Assembly (NCBI GenBank): GCA_016795485.1
Contig: JAEUHM010000041.1
Coordinates: forward strand, 372,001 to 436,000
DNA from: Verrucomicrobiaceae bacterium
GTDB taxonomy: Bacteria > Verrucomicrobiota > Verrucomicrobiia > Verrucomicrobiales > Verrucomicrobiaceae
Reading direction: 5' to 3'
DNA length: 64,000 bases
The first letter of the stretch is position 1. Every line of letters begins with the position of its first letter. Of this stretch, positions 8,010 through 17,400 are shown one piece after another. The position numbers and the translations under genes are program-made. The notes beneath the pieces were generated by a model that saw nothing but the letters and a program-made list of their open reading frames with translations, made no database searches and was not told where the DNA came from.

Positions 8010-8894
8010 CTACTTCGGCACTCGGGATGACGGTGTTTCTAGAACCTGCGGATGAGTCGGACGCCTCGGAGCGACCACTACTCCCGTTAGCTCGGGGGTG
8101 GTGACAAGAGGCAGGACTCCGAGATTCCGCAAGCGTTCCACAGTCTCGATGGCCAGTTCGGATCTCACGGGAGGCACGTAATCGACGACCGCGACACGAA
8201 AGCCGAGTCGCTGTGCCTCGAAAATCTTTTTTTCTATCCAAGCACTGCCCTCCACAGGGACGGAATGATGCTTTCGAGTTGCTGTGTCGAATGTCTGATA
8301 CACGCTTTCTACCAAAATCGTGTTCACCGAGCCACGGACTTCGGGCAACAACTCAAACCCTCGATTCAACCAAATCTCGGCATTTGCCCATTTGGATTTC
8401 ACCTCGCCAATCGCCCTCACAATCGCCCTTTTTGCCGTTTCCCTCTGCCTCGGCTCTGGCAAAAGCTGCAAGGAGTCCACCGTGTCTATAAAAATGCCGT
8501 CAAAACCAGAACGCATGATCGGCTCAATGCCATCGACCATCACAAACTCATGCCACTGCGGACTGCCGACCATCATCAATCTACTCTCCCAGGCCTGATT
8601 CCGACCTACAAACTCAACCCCCCGCGCCTGTGCCTGCTTCTCCCGCTCGGTACTGGCCGCTACCTCCACTATACTCAAATACGCCAGGAGTTTTGTGCCA
8701 TTCTTTTTTGCAGCAGCCTTATCCAGTTGGGCCGTGGCATCGACAATGCTATGGCTGTGGGAGGCAATGTCCGCGATCGCTGGACGTGCCCTGTAGTCGA
8801 TGTACAAACTCGAGGAAGCGGGCCAATCGGGTGCTGCCGCAGCAGATCCAGCGACAGTTACTATCAGGATGGGAAGCACGTACCGTCTCTTCAT
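8010..8894 (-). CDS. Secreted GH114/TM1410-like glycoside hydrolase-type protein
   Basis: The product has 294 residues. The ATG at 8894 gives a signal peptide (MKRRYVLPILIVTVAGSAAAA). The mature domain matches the TIM-barrel layout of the TM1410/GH114 (endo alpha-1,4-polygalactosaminidase) family: LYIDYRAR at the start, KLLAYLSIVEV as strand 2 and the hallmark GFDGIFIDTVDS near the middle. GH114 enzymes cut galactosamine-containing exopolysaccharides, but here the substrate is not known. Its start overlaps the stop of the SH3 gene as ATGA, indicating translational coupling. A longer in-frame start (to 8969) inside the SH3 gene is unlikely. Confidence 0.8.
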   Translation of the reverse strand: MKRRYVLPILIVTVAGSAAAAPDWPASSSLYIDYRARPAIADIASHSHSIVDATAQLDKAAAKKNGTKLLAYLSIVEVAASTEREKQAQARGVEFVGRNQAWESRLMMVGSPQWHEFVMVDGIEPIMRSGFDGIFIDTVDSLQLLPEPRQRETAKRAIVRAIGEVKSKWANAEIWLNRGFELLPEVRGSVNTILVESVYQTFDTATRKHHSVPVEGSAWIEKKIFEAQRLGFRVAVVDYVPPVRSELAIETVERLRNLGVLPLVTTPELTGVVVAPRRPTHPQVLETPSSRVPK

Positions 8895-9244
8895 TTTGCA
8901 TGAATTGGCATCAGTAGGTAGGCGGGTAGCCAGCCCTCCTGACCCATCGCGTTGCGGCACCAGTGCCAACCCTTCACATGGCGAATCGACTCTACTTCGT
9001 CACGCGCTTTGACACTCAAATCATGGGCAGCAAAAGCTTGGCTCACAGTGGCGATGCCATCTTTTGTTGCCTCCAATATGTCCTCTGGCACATAACTGCC
9101 ACGCCCGTCGTCTGCGGTAACCCAGACCCAGCCCGGCCAATCGATGTCGGTGCGCCCTGTCCTCACCCGCTGACCAGCAACAAGTTCTAGTGGTGCACGA
9201 TCAATAACGGTGTAGTCGGCGGTAACGAAGAAAATCTGTGGCAT
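8891..9244 (-). CDS. SH3-like domain protein
   Basis: The product has 117 residues and no signal peptide. It appears to hold two small SH3-like beta barrels: residues about 10-55 (VTADYTVIDRAPLELVAGQ, then GWVWVTADDGRGSYVP) and about 65-113 (KARDEVESIRHVKGWHWCRN, then QEGWLPAYLL). Variant SH3 domains often bind peptidoglycan stems or peptide ligands, yet export is not indicated here. The ATG at 9244 is chosen over an alternative in-frame start at 9292. The stop overlaps the next gene's start by 4 nt, tying it to the GH114-like protein. Confidence 0.75.
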   Translation of the reverse strand: MPQIFFVTADYTVIDRAPLELVAGQRVRTGRTDIDWPGWVWVTADDGRGSYVPEDILEATKDGIATVSQAFAAHDLSVKARDEVESIRHVKGWHWCRNAMGQEGWLPAYLLMPIHAK

Positions 9245-9387
9245 GGTGTTTGCTGGAGAAGAGAGCGTGATTTGTTGTCCTGTTCTCCTCAAATTGAGAA
9301 AACTTGCGACCTAACTCGTTATGAGGAATAGTGTTTCGTTATAGCATTTGCTAAATATTCAAGATGTTCTAACTTATTTCATCCCCG

Positions 9388-10110
9388 ATGTCTTGCGTTT
9401 TCAATCTCTTCCGACTCGCTGCTTGCCTCGTTCTGGCGGTTTGCTGCACTCAGTGCTCATCCACCAAGTCGAGTTCCGGTGCCCAACGCGTCATCGTTTC
9501 GGTGAGGGATCAGAAGCTTGGCGTCTATGAAGCCGGCAAGCTTGTGAAAACCTACAAGGTATCCACCTCTAAGTTTGGCCTCGGAGACCGCCCCGGTAGC
9601 AACTGCACACCGCTAGGCCGCCATGAAGTGGTGGCGAAAATCGGACACGGTCTGCCCAAAGGAGCCGTTCTCAAAAGCCGCCACTGGAACGGTGAAGTCG
9701 TGAAGCCGAACGCACCTGGCCGCGATCCGATCGTCTCACGCATTCTTTGGCTCAGTGGCACCGAGGGGCAGAACAAAAATGCTTATGGCCGCTGCATTTA
9801 CATTCACGGCACAGCCGAAGAAAAGCGGCTCGGAGTTCCTGCCAGCTACGGCTGTGTGAGAATGTCAGCAAGGGACATCATTGATGTGTTCAACAAAGTA
9901 GGCATCGGCGCCACGGTGGATATCACAACAAACGATCTTCCACGGCGTTCCCAAAATGAAGTCGGCTCCCCAATTCCAACGAGCAGCCCGGCCTCAGCCG
10001 CGCCCCTTCCGCTTCCCAGGGCCATTCCGGTCCAAGTCGATTCCCATGGCCGCATGATTGTGAAAGAGAATCAGCGCATCGGCCCTCCTACACCTCGCAA
10101 AGCCGCCTGA
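9388..10110 (+). CDS. L,D-transpeptidase (YkuD) lipoprotein
   Basis: The product has 240 residues. An N-terminal type II-like signal with Cys residues (LAACLVLAVCCTQC) suggests lipid anchoring. Residues about 35-178 form a YkuD domain: GVYEAGKLVKTYKVSTS and GDRPGSNCTPLGRHEV strands, then the catalytic signature with H140, G-(S/T) region YGCVRMS, nucleophile C156 and R158. YkuD enzymes make 3-3 crosslinks in peptidoglycan or attach lipoproteins to it. The C-terminal about 55 residues are a Pro/Ser-rich tail. The gene is divergent from the SH3 gene across 143 bp of AT-rich DNA that must hold its promoter. A small hairpin follows the stop. Confidence 0.9.
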   Translation: MSCVFNLFRLAACLVLAVCCTQCSSTKSSSGAQRVIVSVRDQKLGVYEAGKLVKTYKVSTSKFGLGDRPGSNCTPLGRHEVVAKIGHGLPKGAVLKSRHWNGEVVKPNAPGRDPIVSRILWLSGTEGQNKNAYGRCIYIHGTAEEKRLGVPASYGCVRMSARDIIDVFNKVGIGATVDITTNDLPRRSQNEVGSPIPTSSPASAAPLPLPRAIPVQVDSHGRMIVKENQRIGPPTPRKAA

Positions 10111-10120
10111 TACCTCGCAC

Positions 10121-10138
10121 AAGGTCACACATGACCTT
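10121..10138 (+). terminator. Possible weak hairpin after the L,D-transpeptidase gene
   Basis: A 7-bp perfect stem (AAGGTCA / TGACCTT) with a 4-nt loop lies 10 bp after the stop codon. It is followed by CG and no T-run, so it is at best a weak or factor-assisted terminator. Confidence 0.3.
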
Positions 10139-10195
10139 CGTCATCCAGCTAGGTTGATCATCGTTGCATAGACGGGGTGTGACTGACATCGTGGC

Positions 10196-10990
10196 ATGAT
10201 GCGGTATCTTCTGATTTGTATTCACCTCGCGGCAGCCATGGCCAACGCCCTCGAAATCATCGCCCACCGCGGCTTTTCCGCTCGTGCACCCGAAAACACG
10301 GTAGCCGCATTTGAACTAGCTTGGAAGAGCAAGGCAGATGCATGTGAGCTAGACGTACACCTGACAGCGGATCAACAAATCGCCGTCATCCACGACAAAG
10401 ACACCGAGCGCACCACGGGCACCAAGTTGAGCATCTCCAAGTCAAACTGGGCCGACCTCGCTGGCTTGGATGCGGGAAGCTGGAAAGATCGTGCATTTAC
10501 TGGCGAAAAGATCCCGACCCTCAAGCAAGCGCTAGCCACCCTCCCCAAAGGCAATCGCAGATTCTTCATTGAGATCAAATGCGGCCCAGAAATTGTCCCG
10601 GTCCTGCAAAGTGAGCTCGCTGGGTATGAGAAAAAGGCCTCGCAACTCGCTGTGATCTCCTTCAACAAAGAAGCTACCGCAGCCACGAAGAAGGCCATGC
10701 CCTGGCTTAAAGTTTACCAGCTTTCAGGAGCTAAGAACTCGAAGAAGCAGCCTGTCGATCTTACCGCACTCATCGCTGAGGCCAGAGCGGCAGGGCTAGA
10801 TGGACTCGACCTCGGCCTAGACTGGCCATGGACGGCTGAAATGGTCGCCCAGATTCGCGCTGCGGGCCTCGGAGTCTTTGCTTACACCGTGAATAAGCCT
10901 GCGGATGTCAGAAAACTGGCAAGCATTGGCGTAGATGGCATAACCACCGACGATCCAACCATGATCCGCGCCACTCTCGCCCTCCAATGA
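10196..10990 (+). CDS. Secreted glycerophosphodiester phosphodiesterase
   Basis: The product has 264 residues. A signal peptide (YLLICIHLAAAMANA) precedes a GDPD TIM barrel. Active-site elements are in the expected order: IIAHRG (21-26), PENT, the acidic pair in CELDVHLT, IHDKD, and later FIEIKCG (metal ligands). The C-terminal DGITTDDP motif is also typical. The enzyme hydrolyses glycerophosphodiesters to glycerol-3-phosphate and an alcohol, here in the periplasm, for phosphate or lipid-headgroup salvage. Its stop overlaps the start of the next gene (ATGA at 10987), so the two are coupled. Confidence 0.93.
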   Translation: MMRYLLICIHLAAAMANALEIIAHRGFSARAPENTVAAFELAWKSKADACELDVHLTADQQIAVIHDKDTERTTGTKLSISKSNWADLAGLDAGSWKDRAFTGEKIPTLKQALATLPKGNRRFFIEIKCGPEIVPVLQSELAGYEKKASQLAVISFNKEATAATKKAMPWLKVYQLSGAKNSKKQPVDLTALIAEARAAGLDGLDLGLDWPWTAEMVAQIRAAGLGVFAYTVNKPADVRKLASIGVDGITTDDPTMIRATLALQ

Positions 10991-12066
10991 AGCTTCTGAC
11001 CCCGTTCCTTCTTTTTCTTGCGCTTGGTGCTGCTGTTGCCCAAGCCCCAAATGAAGTTGCTTTGGCACCAAAGGGCTTCCGCTCTCCGCTGAGGATGAAC
11101 AACGGCAATCAGGTGACTACTGCCGAGGAGTGGAAAGCGCGAAGGGCGGAGATTCTGGCGACATGGCACGGCATCATGGGTGAATGGCCACCCTTGATTG
11201 AACGCCCTGCCATTGAACTCGTAGAATCCACTCAACGTGAAGACATCACCCAGAGAAAAGTGCGAATCCAACTGGCAAAGGATCAATGGTTTGATGGTTA
11301 TACCCTCCATCCCAAGGGCAGCGGCCCTTTCCCGGCCGTGTTCGTTCCCTACTATGACCCAGAGACGTCCGTCGGCCTGAGTGACAAGCCCCTCCGAGAC
11401 TTTGCGTGGCAACTGGCCAAGCGCGGGTTCGTCGCTCTCGCTATCGGTTCTCCTGGCGGCGATGCGCGGAAGCCAGTGATGCCAACTGGTACCCGTTGTC
11501 AGCCGCTATCCTTCTTGGCCTACCTCTCTGCCAATGCATGGCATGCGCTCGCTGCCATGCCAGAAGTCGATCGCAGCCGAATCGGCATCACTGGGCACTC
11601 GTACGGCGGAAAATGGTCCCTTTTTGGTTCGTGCCTCTGGGACAAATACGCCTGTGCTGCTTGGTCCGACCCCGGCATTGTGTTTGACGAAACGCGTGCG
11701 TCGATCAACTACCAAGAACCTTGGTATCTGGGACTTGATGCTGAAATCACACGCGCCCCAGGCCTCGTTCGCGCTGAGAGTCCACGCACCGGTGCATACA
11801 AGGTGCTCATGGAGCGCGGGCACAATCTTCATGAGCTTCATGTGCTCATGGCTCCACGACCCTTTCTGGTATCTGGCGGCGCTGAAGACCCACCGAAGCG
11901 CTGGTCAGCACTCTTCTGGGCGCTGGAAGTCAATAAACTGTTAGGATTCAACGACCGGGTGGCGATGACAAACCGTGAGAAGCACGATCCAAATGAAGAG
12001 TCCAATGCTGCGATCTACGACTTCTTTGTGAAGTGGCTTGGCCAGCCGGGCAATGCACCAAAATAG
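10987..12066 (+). CDS. Secreted alpha/beta-hydrolase (acetyl-xylan/glucuronoyl-esterase-like)
   Basis: The product has 359 residues. A signal peptide (KLLTPFLLFLALGAAVAQ) is followed by an alpha/beta-hydrolase fold. The nucleophile elbow GHSYGGK places the catalytic serine at S205, with likely acid in SGGAEDPP and histidine in REKHDPNEE. The layout (AEEWKARRAEIL, GYTLHPKG, FPAVFVPYY) resembles large secreted acetyl-xylan-esterase or CE15-like hydrolases that are numerous in Verrucomicrobiota. The precise ester is unknown. The 4-nt overlap with the phosphodiesterase gene suggests both act on the same imported or cell-derived material. Confidence 0.85.
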   Translation: MKLLTPFLLFLALGAAVAQAPNEVALAPKGFRSPLRMNNGNQVTTAEEWKARRAEILATWHGIMGEWPPLIERPAIELVESTQREDITQRKVRIQLAKDQWFDGYTLHPKGSGPFPAVFVPYYDPETSVGLSDKPLRDFAWQLAKRGFVALAIGSPGGDARKPVMPTGTRCQPLSFLAYLSANAWHALAAMPEVDRSRIGITGHSYGGKWSLFGSCLWDKYACAAWSDPGIVFDETRASINYQEPWYLGLDAEITRAPGLVRAESPRTGAYKVLMERGHNLHELHVLMAPRPFLVSGGAEDPPKRWSALFWALEVNKLLGFNDRVAMTNREKHDPNEESNAAIYDFFVKWLGQPGNAPK

Positions 12067-12167
12067 CTGGTTTTCTCCTCCGTTGCGGCTGATGCGGGTA
12101 CCGCTTCGGGCTCGGTAGATTCGATTGCTGCCATTGAGCCTTGAGTAAGCGGGCGCCGTAGGCCAAC

Positions 12168-12893
12168 ATGCAGTTCAACATGTCAGAATCCGCTACTCAA
12201 GACCTTTGGAAGGGCCTCAGCAATGAAGCTCACGCAGCACTCGCCACCAGAGACTACTCGGTCAAGCCAATCGAGGCTAGGCAGCTCGTCACAGGCGAGA
12301 TACCCGATGAAATGAAGATCCCTGGTGTGGAAGTCTTCCATCGGCGCATTTTCCAACAGCGCTATCGCGGCCATTTTGGTGAGTTTGCACGTGTTGGAGA
12401 AGGGCTTTTGGGCAAAATCGGCATGTGGCCACGCCAGTGGGCGACTGCACTCATGTATGCAGGCACCTCAAAGGGTTTCCACATCCACCCACCACACATT
12501 CCAGAGGACACGACAGCAGAAGCCTGGTTCCAGCGGCTGTTTGTGAAGGAGCCAGAGAACTACAGCCTGCGTCCATATGACAAGGAGCAATGGGATTGCA
12601 TGTTTTTCATCACAAGCGTGGCCGAGATGTTCCTGATCGACGAGCGAGCTGGCATGCCACGCCGGAAGGTGCGCTTCTTTATTGAAGGTGATGACATGCC
12701 TGGGCCTAACAACGTAGGTGTGATCATTCCTGCAGGTGTGGCACATGCTATTCGATGCGCGGGAAGCAAAGACCTGATCATGGTCTACGGCACGAGCACC
12801 ACCTTCGTGCCAGAGAACGAGGGACGCATCGCTCACGGGATCGAAACAGCGCTTGCTCCAAAAGACTGGGAAGCTTGGTGGAATAGGGCTTAA
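12168..12893 (+). CDS. Cupin-fold protein (RmlC-like)
   Basis: The product has 241 residues and no signal peptide, so it is cytoplasmic. The core (about 90-220) has cupin-type strands: KGFHIHPPHIPEDT carries candidate metal-binding histidines, and GPNNVGVIIPAGVAHAIRC is a typical second cupin motif with a histidine. It resembles proteins annotated as dTDP-4-dehydrorhamnose 3,5-epimerase family, but the catalytic His/Tyr pair of true RmlC could not be confirmed. A second in-frame ATG at 12180 may be the actual start. The gene is followed 18 bp later by the HNH-like gene. Confidence 0.7.
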   Translation: MQFNMSESATQDLWKGLSNEAHAALATRDYSVKPIEARQLVTGEIPDEMKIPGVEVFHRRIFQQRYRGHFGEFARVGEGLLGKIGMWPRQWATALMYAGTSKGFHIHPPHIPEDTTAEAWFQRLFVKEPENYSLRPYDKEQWDCMFFITSVAEMFLIDERAGMPRRKVRFFIEGDDMPGPNNVGVIIPAGVAHAIRCAGSKDLIMVYGTSTTFVPENEGRIAHGIETALAPKDWEAWWNRA

Positions 12894-12911
12894 CAGCTTT
12901 TTCATGCCGCC

Positions 12912-13235
12912 ATGGAATCCGATCCCCTGACGCTGGCTGGGTATGACCGGGAGGTCATTGACCGCGTCTGGGGCCAAGCTCTAGCCGTGTCCGGCAACGA
13001 TCCTGCTATTTGGCGGAAAGATGAACGCGGAGCGTGGATTCATCGCCAGGAGTACCGCAATCGCCACTCTCAGTTTGGTTGGGAGATCGCAGACCATGGC
13101 ACCTTCGTCCGCAGAGTCGGAGTCGGAGCGCTGCGGGCGATGCAGTGGCAGAACTACGTGGACTGGATGATCGCCAGCCGCAACGGCAGCATCACCACAG
13201 CGGACGGACTGAATAACGTCCGCAAGCTGATCTAG
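12912..13235 (+). CDS. Small HNH-nuclease-like protein, catalytic motif degenerate
   Basis: The product has 107 residues. The segment AIWRKDERGAWIHRQEYRNRHSQFGWEIADHG matches the pattern of a bacterial HNH-like family in which GWEIDHI normally supplies the first histidine of the active site. Here the motif reads GWEIADHG, and the later Asn/His part (MQWQNYVDW, LNNVRKL) only partly fits. A nuclease fold with lost or altered catalysis is inferred. The gene lies 18 bp after the cupin gene. Its TAG stop and the TAG stop of the converging gene share the palindrome CTAG at 13232-13235. Confidence 0.65.
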   Translation: MESDPLTLAGYDREVIDRVWGQALAVSGNDPAIWRKDERGAWIHRQEYRNRHSQFGWEIADHGTFVRRVGVGALRAMQWQNYVDWMIASRNGSITTADGLNNVRKLI

Positions 13236-14440
13236 CTGCCCGAGCTCGTTCTCGGAGCGAACTCCACGTCAATCCCTTCCTTTTTGAGGGCCTTCTTCAC
13301 GTCTTCTGCGAGCTGTTCCCAGGAGCGCTCACGTATCAGATGTTTTTTTGCCGCTGCTGGCTCGTCCGCTTCACGGCCAGCGGCTTCCAGCTCTCGTAGG
13401 TATGCGATGATATTGGCCGCATCACCTTTCCCATCCAGGTGGTAAAAGTAATAGGTCAGCAGGCCTGCAGACCCGTAGTTTCTTGAAGCTGAGCCGTCCG
13501 TTAAGGCTCGCGCCCAAGCATCGCTTTCAATCTCCATGAGGTCCTTGACATCTAGCATCGTGAAGGTGCCCGGTTGCCAGCGGTTCTGCTTCACCACATA
13601 GCTTTCCAGCCGCTGCTTCAGTCCCGCCAGGGAAAATCGCCCTACCGGGTTGTACTCGAGCATCTCGACATATTCTGCCGAACCCTCGGCATACCAAGTC
13701 GGAATCAGTGGCAGCCAGTGATTCATCATCTGATGCGTGATCTCGTGAATCAGGGTCGCATTATCGTCATCACCCGCCTTGTCGAGTGTGACCCTGCTAC
13801 CCACCATCTTGACTCCGAGACTGCTCAGCGGAACCGACAACGCCTTGTCCACACTCCGATAGACCCCAGCAGAGCCTTCGATTCCTCCGTTGGCCATGTA
13901 GTCTTCCCGATTGGTGTAAAGTCTGGCGAGAAAGAACTCCCGCAAGGCCTCCGGTTTCGGTTTCAAGTCGAGCGGGAACTTACAGTTGATCACATAAGTC
14001 GCCTCAAACATCCGCCCAAACTCCCGCACTACATTTCCGCCCAGGCGTGAATCGCATACGAACTCGTAATGGGGCGAGCGGTAGACAAACTCCTTCTTCT
14101 CAGCGTCCTCTTTGACCACCACCACTTCTGGCTTGTCATCCAGACCCACGGATCGGGGCCATTGAGCATCAGCAGGTGGAGTTGTAGTGGCTGCTGCGGC
14201 TCCTCCTGACTGGCTCTTGATCCACTGCTGGTCATCTGAAGAAAGTCGATCCAAAGGGACACTCAGGTCCCGGCCATCCTTTGTCTTGAGCTTCACGCTG
14301 GCACCCTGAATGCCCATAAACACAGCTTCAATGGACGTTCCGGCGGAACTCTTCCAGGTTCGAGCCGCTGGCTGCTGCGCCAGAGCCGACGAGCCAACCA
14401 AGGCGAGACCAAAAACAATACGCAGAAGACAGGGGGTCAT
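13232..14440 (-). CDS. Secreted SHD1-domain metallopeptidase-like protein
   Basis: The product has 402 residues. A signal peptide (LLRIVFGLALVGSSALAQ) is followed by an SHD1-type domain (about 26-75; RTWKSSAGTSIEAVFMGIQG, VPLDRLSSDDQQWI), which is frequent in Planctomycetes and Verrucomicrobia. After a short Ala/Thr linker comes a gluzincin-type core with HEITH (H232, E233, H236) and a downstream glutamate in WYAEGSAEYVE, fitting a zinc peptidase of the DUF1570/peptidase-MA-like kind. The periplasmic or extracellular substrate is unknown. Divergent from the subtilase gene, with 46 bp between starts, so the two may share promoter DNA. Confidence 0.85.
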   Translation of the reverse strand: MTPCLLRIVFGLALVGSSALAQQPAARTWKSSAGTSIEAVFMGIQGASVKLKTKDGRDLSVPLDRLSSDDQQWIKSQSGGAAAATTTPPADAQWPRSVGLDDKPEVVVVKEDAEKKEFVYRSPHYEFVCDSRLGGNVVREFGRMFEATYVINCKFPLDLKPKPEALREFFLARLYTNREDYMANGGIEGSAGVYRSVDKALSVPLSSLGVKMVGSRVTLDKAGDDDNATLIHEITHQMMNHWLPLIPTWYAEGSAEYVEMLEYNPVGRFSLAGLKQRLESYVVKQNRWQPGTFTMLDVKDLMEIESDAWARALTDGSASRNYGSAGLLTYYFYHLDGKGDAANIIAYLRELEAAGREADEPAAAKKHLIRERSWEQLAEDVKKALKKEGIDVEFAPRTSSGS

Positions 14441-14486
14441 AAGTCGGTAACATTTCTAGCGTAAACAGGCTTAGCTTGTCCAGGAA

Positions 14487-17400
14487 ATGCCAATCCAGCT
14501 CAAAACCAACATCTCACGCCATTTTCTAGCGGGCATGTTTGCAGTGGTGGTCGCCGGACATGCATTCGGCCAACCTACTACCCAGTATGTAGAAGGAGAA
14601 GTGTTGGTAACCTTCAAGAAAACGGCTTCTGAAACAAAGTCCCGAGCGGTAGTAGCAAAGCGTGCCATGACCATGGCACGCCATTTCAAAGGTCTGAGTA
14701 AGTTCAAACAAAAGCAGACGGGTCTGATCCGCGCCAAAGCGAAAACCACCCAGCAATTGATTGCTGAGTTATCCGCAGATCCAGATGTGGAGAGCGTCGA
14801 GCCCAACTACATCCGCCGACCCTTTGGCCTGCCCAGCGACCCGCGATTTACGGAAATGTGGGGCCTTAACAACAGCGGCCAGACCGTGAACGGCACTGTC
14901 GGAACGCCTGGGGCAGATATCAGTTACGTGGAGGCATTCCGTAGAGCACGAACCTCCACCGCACGGCCAATCGTTGCTGTGATTGATACAGGAGTGGATC
15001 ACACACACCCAGACCTAAAAGATAACATATGGATTAACAGCCAAGAACTCGTGAACGGATCAATCATCGACAATGGGATCGATGACGACGGAAATGGCTA
15101 TAAGGACGACATCTTTGGTTACGATTTTGCCAATGGGGAGAACATCCCCGTGGACGCAGGCACCCACGGCACTCACGTCTCGGGCACCATCGCTGCGGTG
15201 GCAGACAATGCGCTTGGTATCGCTGGGGTCAGCCGAAACGCACAGATCATGGCACTTCGTGTAGCCGCCACAGGCGGCACCATCGACACCGCTGCATTCA
15301 TTGATGCGTTGGAGTATACGGTCGCGATGAAAAACCGTGGCGAACCCATTGTGGCCATCAATGCCTCGTTTGGCGGTCCCAATGACAGCGTCAACGAGTT
15401 GCAAGCCATCCAGGCTACAGCCAATGCAGGTATTCTGTTCATTGCTGCTGCTGGCAACGATGGCTCTAACAATGATGTGGTGAATGTTTACCCTGCCAAC
15501 TACCGGCTCGAGAACATGATTGTGGTGGCTGCGAGCACCCAAAATGATCAACTAGCTAGCTTTTCAAACTATGGGTTTGATCGCGTCGATCTGGCTGCCC
15601 CAGGCACCAACATCCTCTCCGTGAAGCCAACGGTACTCACCCTGACCGCTGGAGGCACGGCCTACCCATCCAATACGATGACCTTCAGTGGTGAAGTGCT
15701 CTCCCTTTCAGGCACCGTCATCGATTGCGGAATCGGCGGAGTGGGCGACTTCCCGCCCACCGTAAGTGGGAACGTTGCCCTCATCGAACGAGGTGGCTTA
15801 ACATTTGCAAACAAAGTGACAAATGCCATGGCTGCAGGAGCAATCGCGGCATTGATTTACAACGATGTCACGCCCGGCAACTACCTCGGCACATTGATCA
15901 CTCCTGGCAGTTGGGTTCCGGTTCGGTCATTGAGCAGATCGGATGGTCTAGCGATCAAAGCGGCGTTACCACTCAGCGCCCAAGTGGGCATGGAACAAGG
16001 CTTTCACTTTCTGAATGGCACTTCCATGGCCACTCCACACGTCGCTGCAGCAGTGACCCTCGCCGCGCTCTGTTATCCAAACGAGAATAGCAGCGTGCGA
16101 AAAGTGCGCATCCTCAGTGCCGTGGATCAAAAGCCGGCATTTGCAGGCAAAACGGCTACCGGTGGGCGGCTGAACCTTTTGAAGGTCATCGACCCCAACC
16201 TCTCAGGCAACCAGCCCTGGCCTTACATTCCTGGTAATGAACAACTACCAGGTGCAGCATTGGGAGCGGCATACAGCTACACTCCCACCGTGACAGGAGG
16301 AGCTGCTCCTTATACTTTCATGCTCGACTCAGGGACGCTGCCGAGCGGGCTGACGATTTCATCATCAGGTCTAATCAGCGGAACACCTTCGGCCATCGGC
16401 ACTTCGACATTCAATCTGTTGGTCAGCGATTCAAATGGCCCAGGAGCCACACAATCCTTTACCATCGTCACTGTGGCAGATCCGCTTGTGATTCAAACCA
16501 GCCCAACACTTTCTGATGGTGACGTGGGCGCCAATTTCACCAAGACCCTGACAGCCTCAGGGGGAACTGCCCCATACACGTGGACACTCAACAGCGGGAC
16601 GCTACCACCTGGCCTGTCTCTCTCCTCAGACGGCACCCTTTCAGGACTGCCATTCGAAAGCGGCAACTTCATTTTCATCATCCAGGCTACGGACTTTCAC
16701 GGAATGACCGCCACCAAGGAGTTCTCCATCCAGGTTAGTGCATCGCCTATCAATACTGGGCCTGACTCCTTGTTTTCTGGCGTCGTGGGCGTGATGTATC
16801 AACAGTCGCTTGTTGCCGTTGGTGGCTCCGGCAGCAAATCTTGGGTCCTTGCCAACGGCAGCCTGCCGCCGGGCGTCACCCTCAGCAGTAGCGGATCACT
16901 TTCGGGGACACCTACGATGTCAGGGACATACGAAGGTGTTTTTAGGGTTTCCGACACAGCGCTGAATGTCGGCGCCTTAGCATTTCGCATCGTCATCACG
17001 TCTTCATTTGTTAAACCCATCATCGAACCCATCAACTGGTCTCCCGTCTACATAGGGACGTTATTCAGCTATCCATTGGCAGCGCGAAACTACCCGTCCT
17101 CGTTCAAAGTCCTCGGCCTGCCGAAGGGCCTAAGCTATTCCACACGCACGGGCCTCATCAGCGGGAGGCCAACACTGACTGGTACATTCGCGGTGATCGT
17201 CAGCGCGTCTAACACAGCGGGCACGGGGAATGCTGTTACCGTTCCACTTACCATTCGGGATATTGAAACCGGCCGTCTTGGCTCATTCTCTGGACTCGTC
17301 TCGCGGAATACAGCGGTCAATGCGGACTTGGGCTCGCGAGTGTCCCTCACCACCACCTCAACAGGAGCGTTCACTTTGGTCGTCACAACCGGCAGCACCA

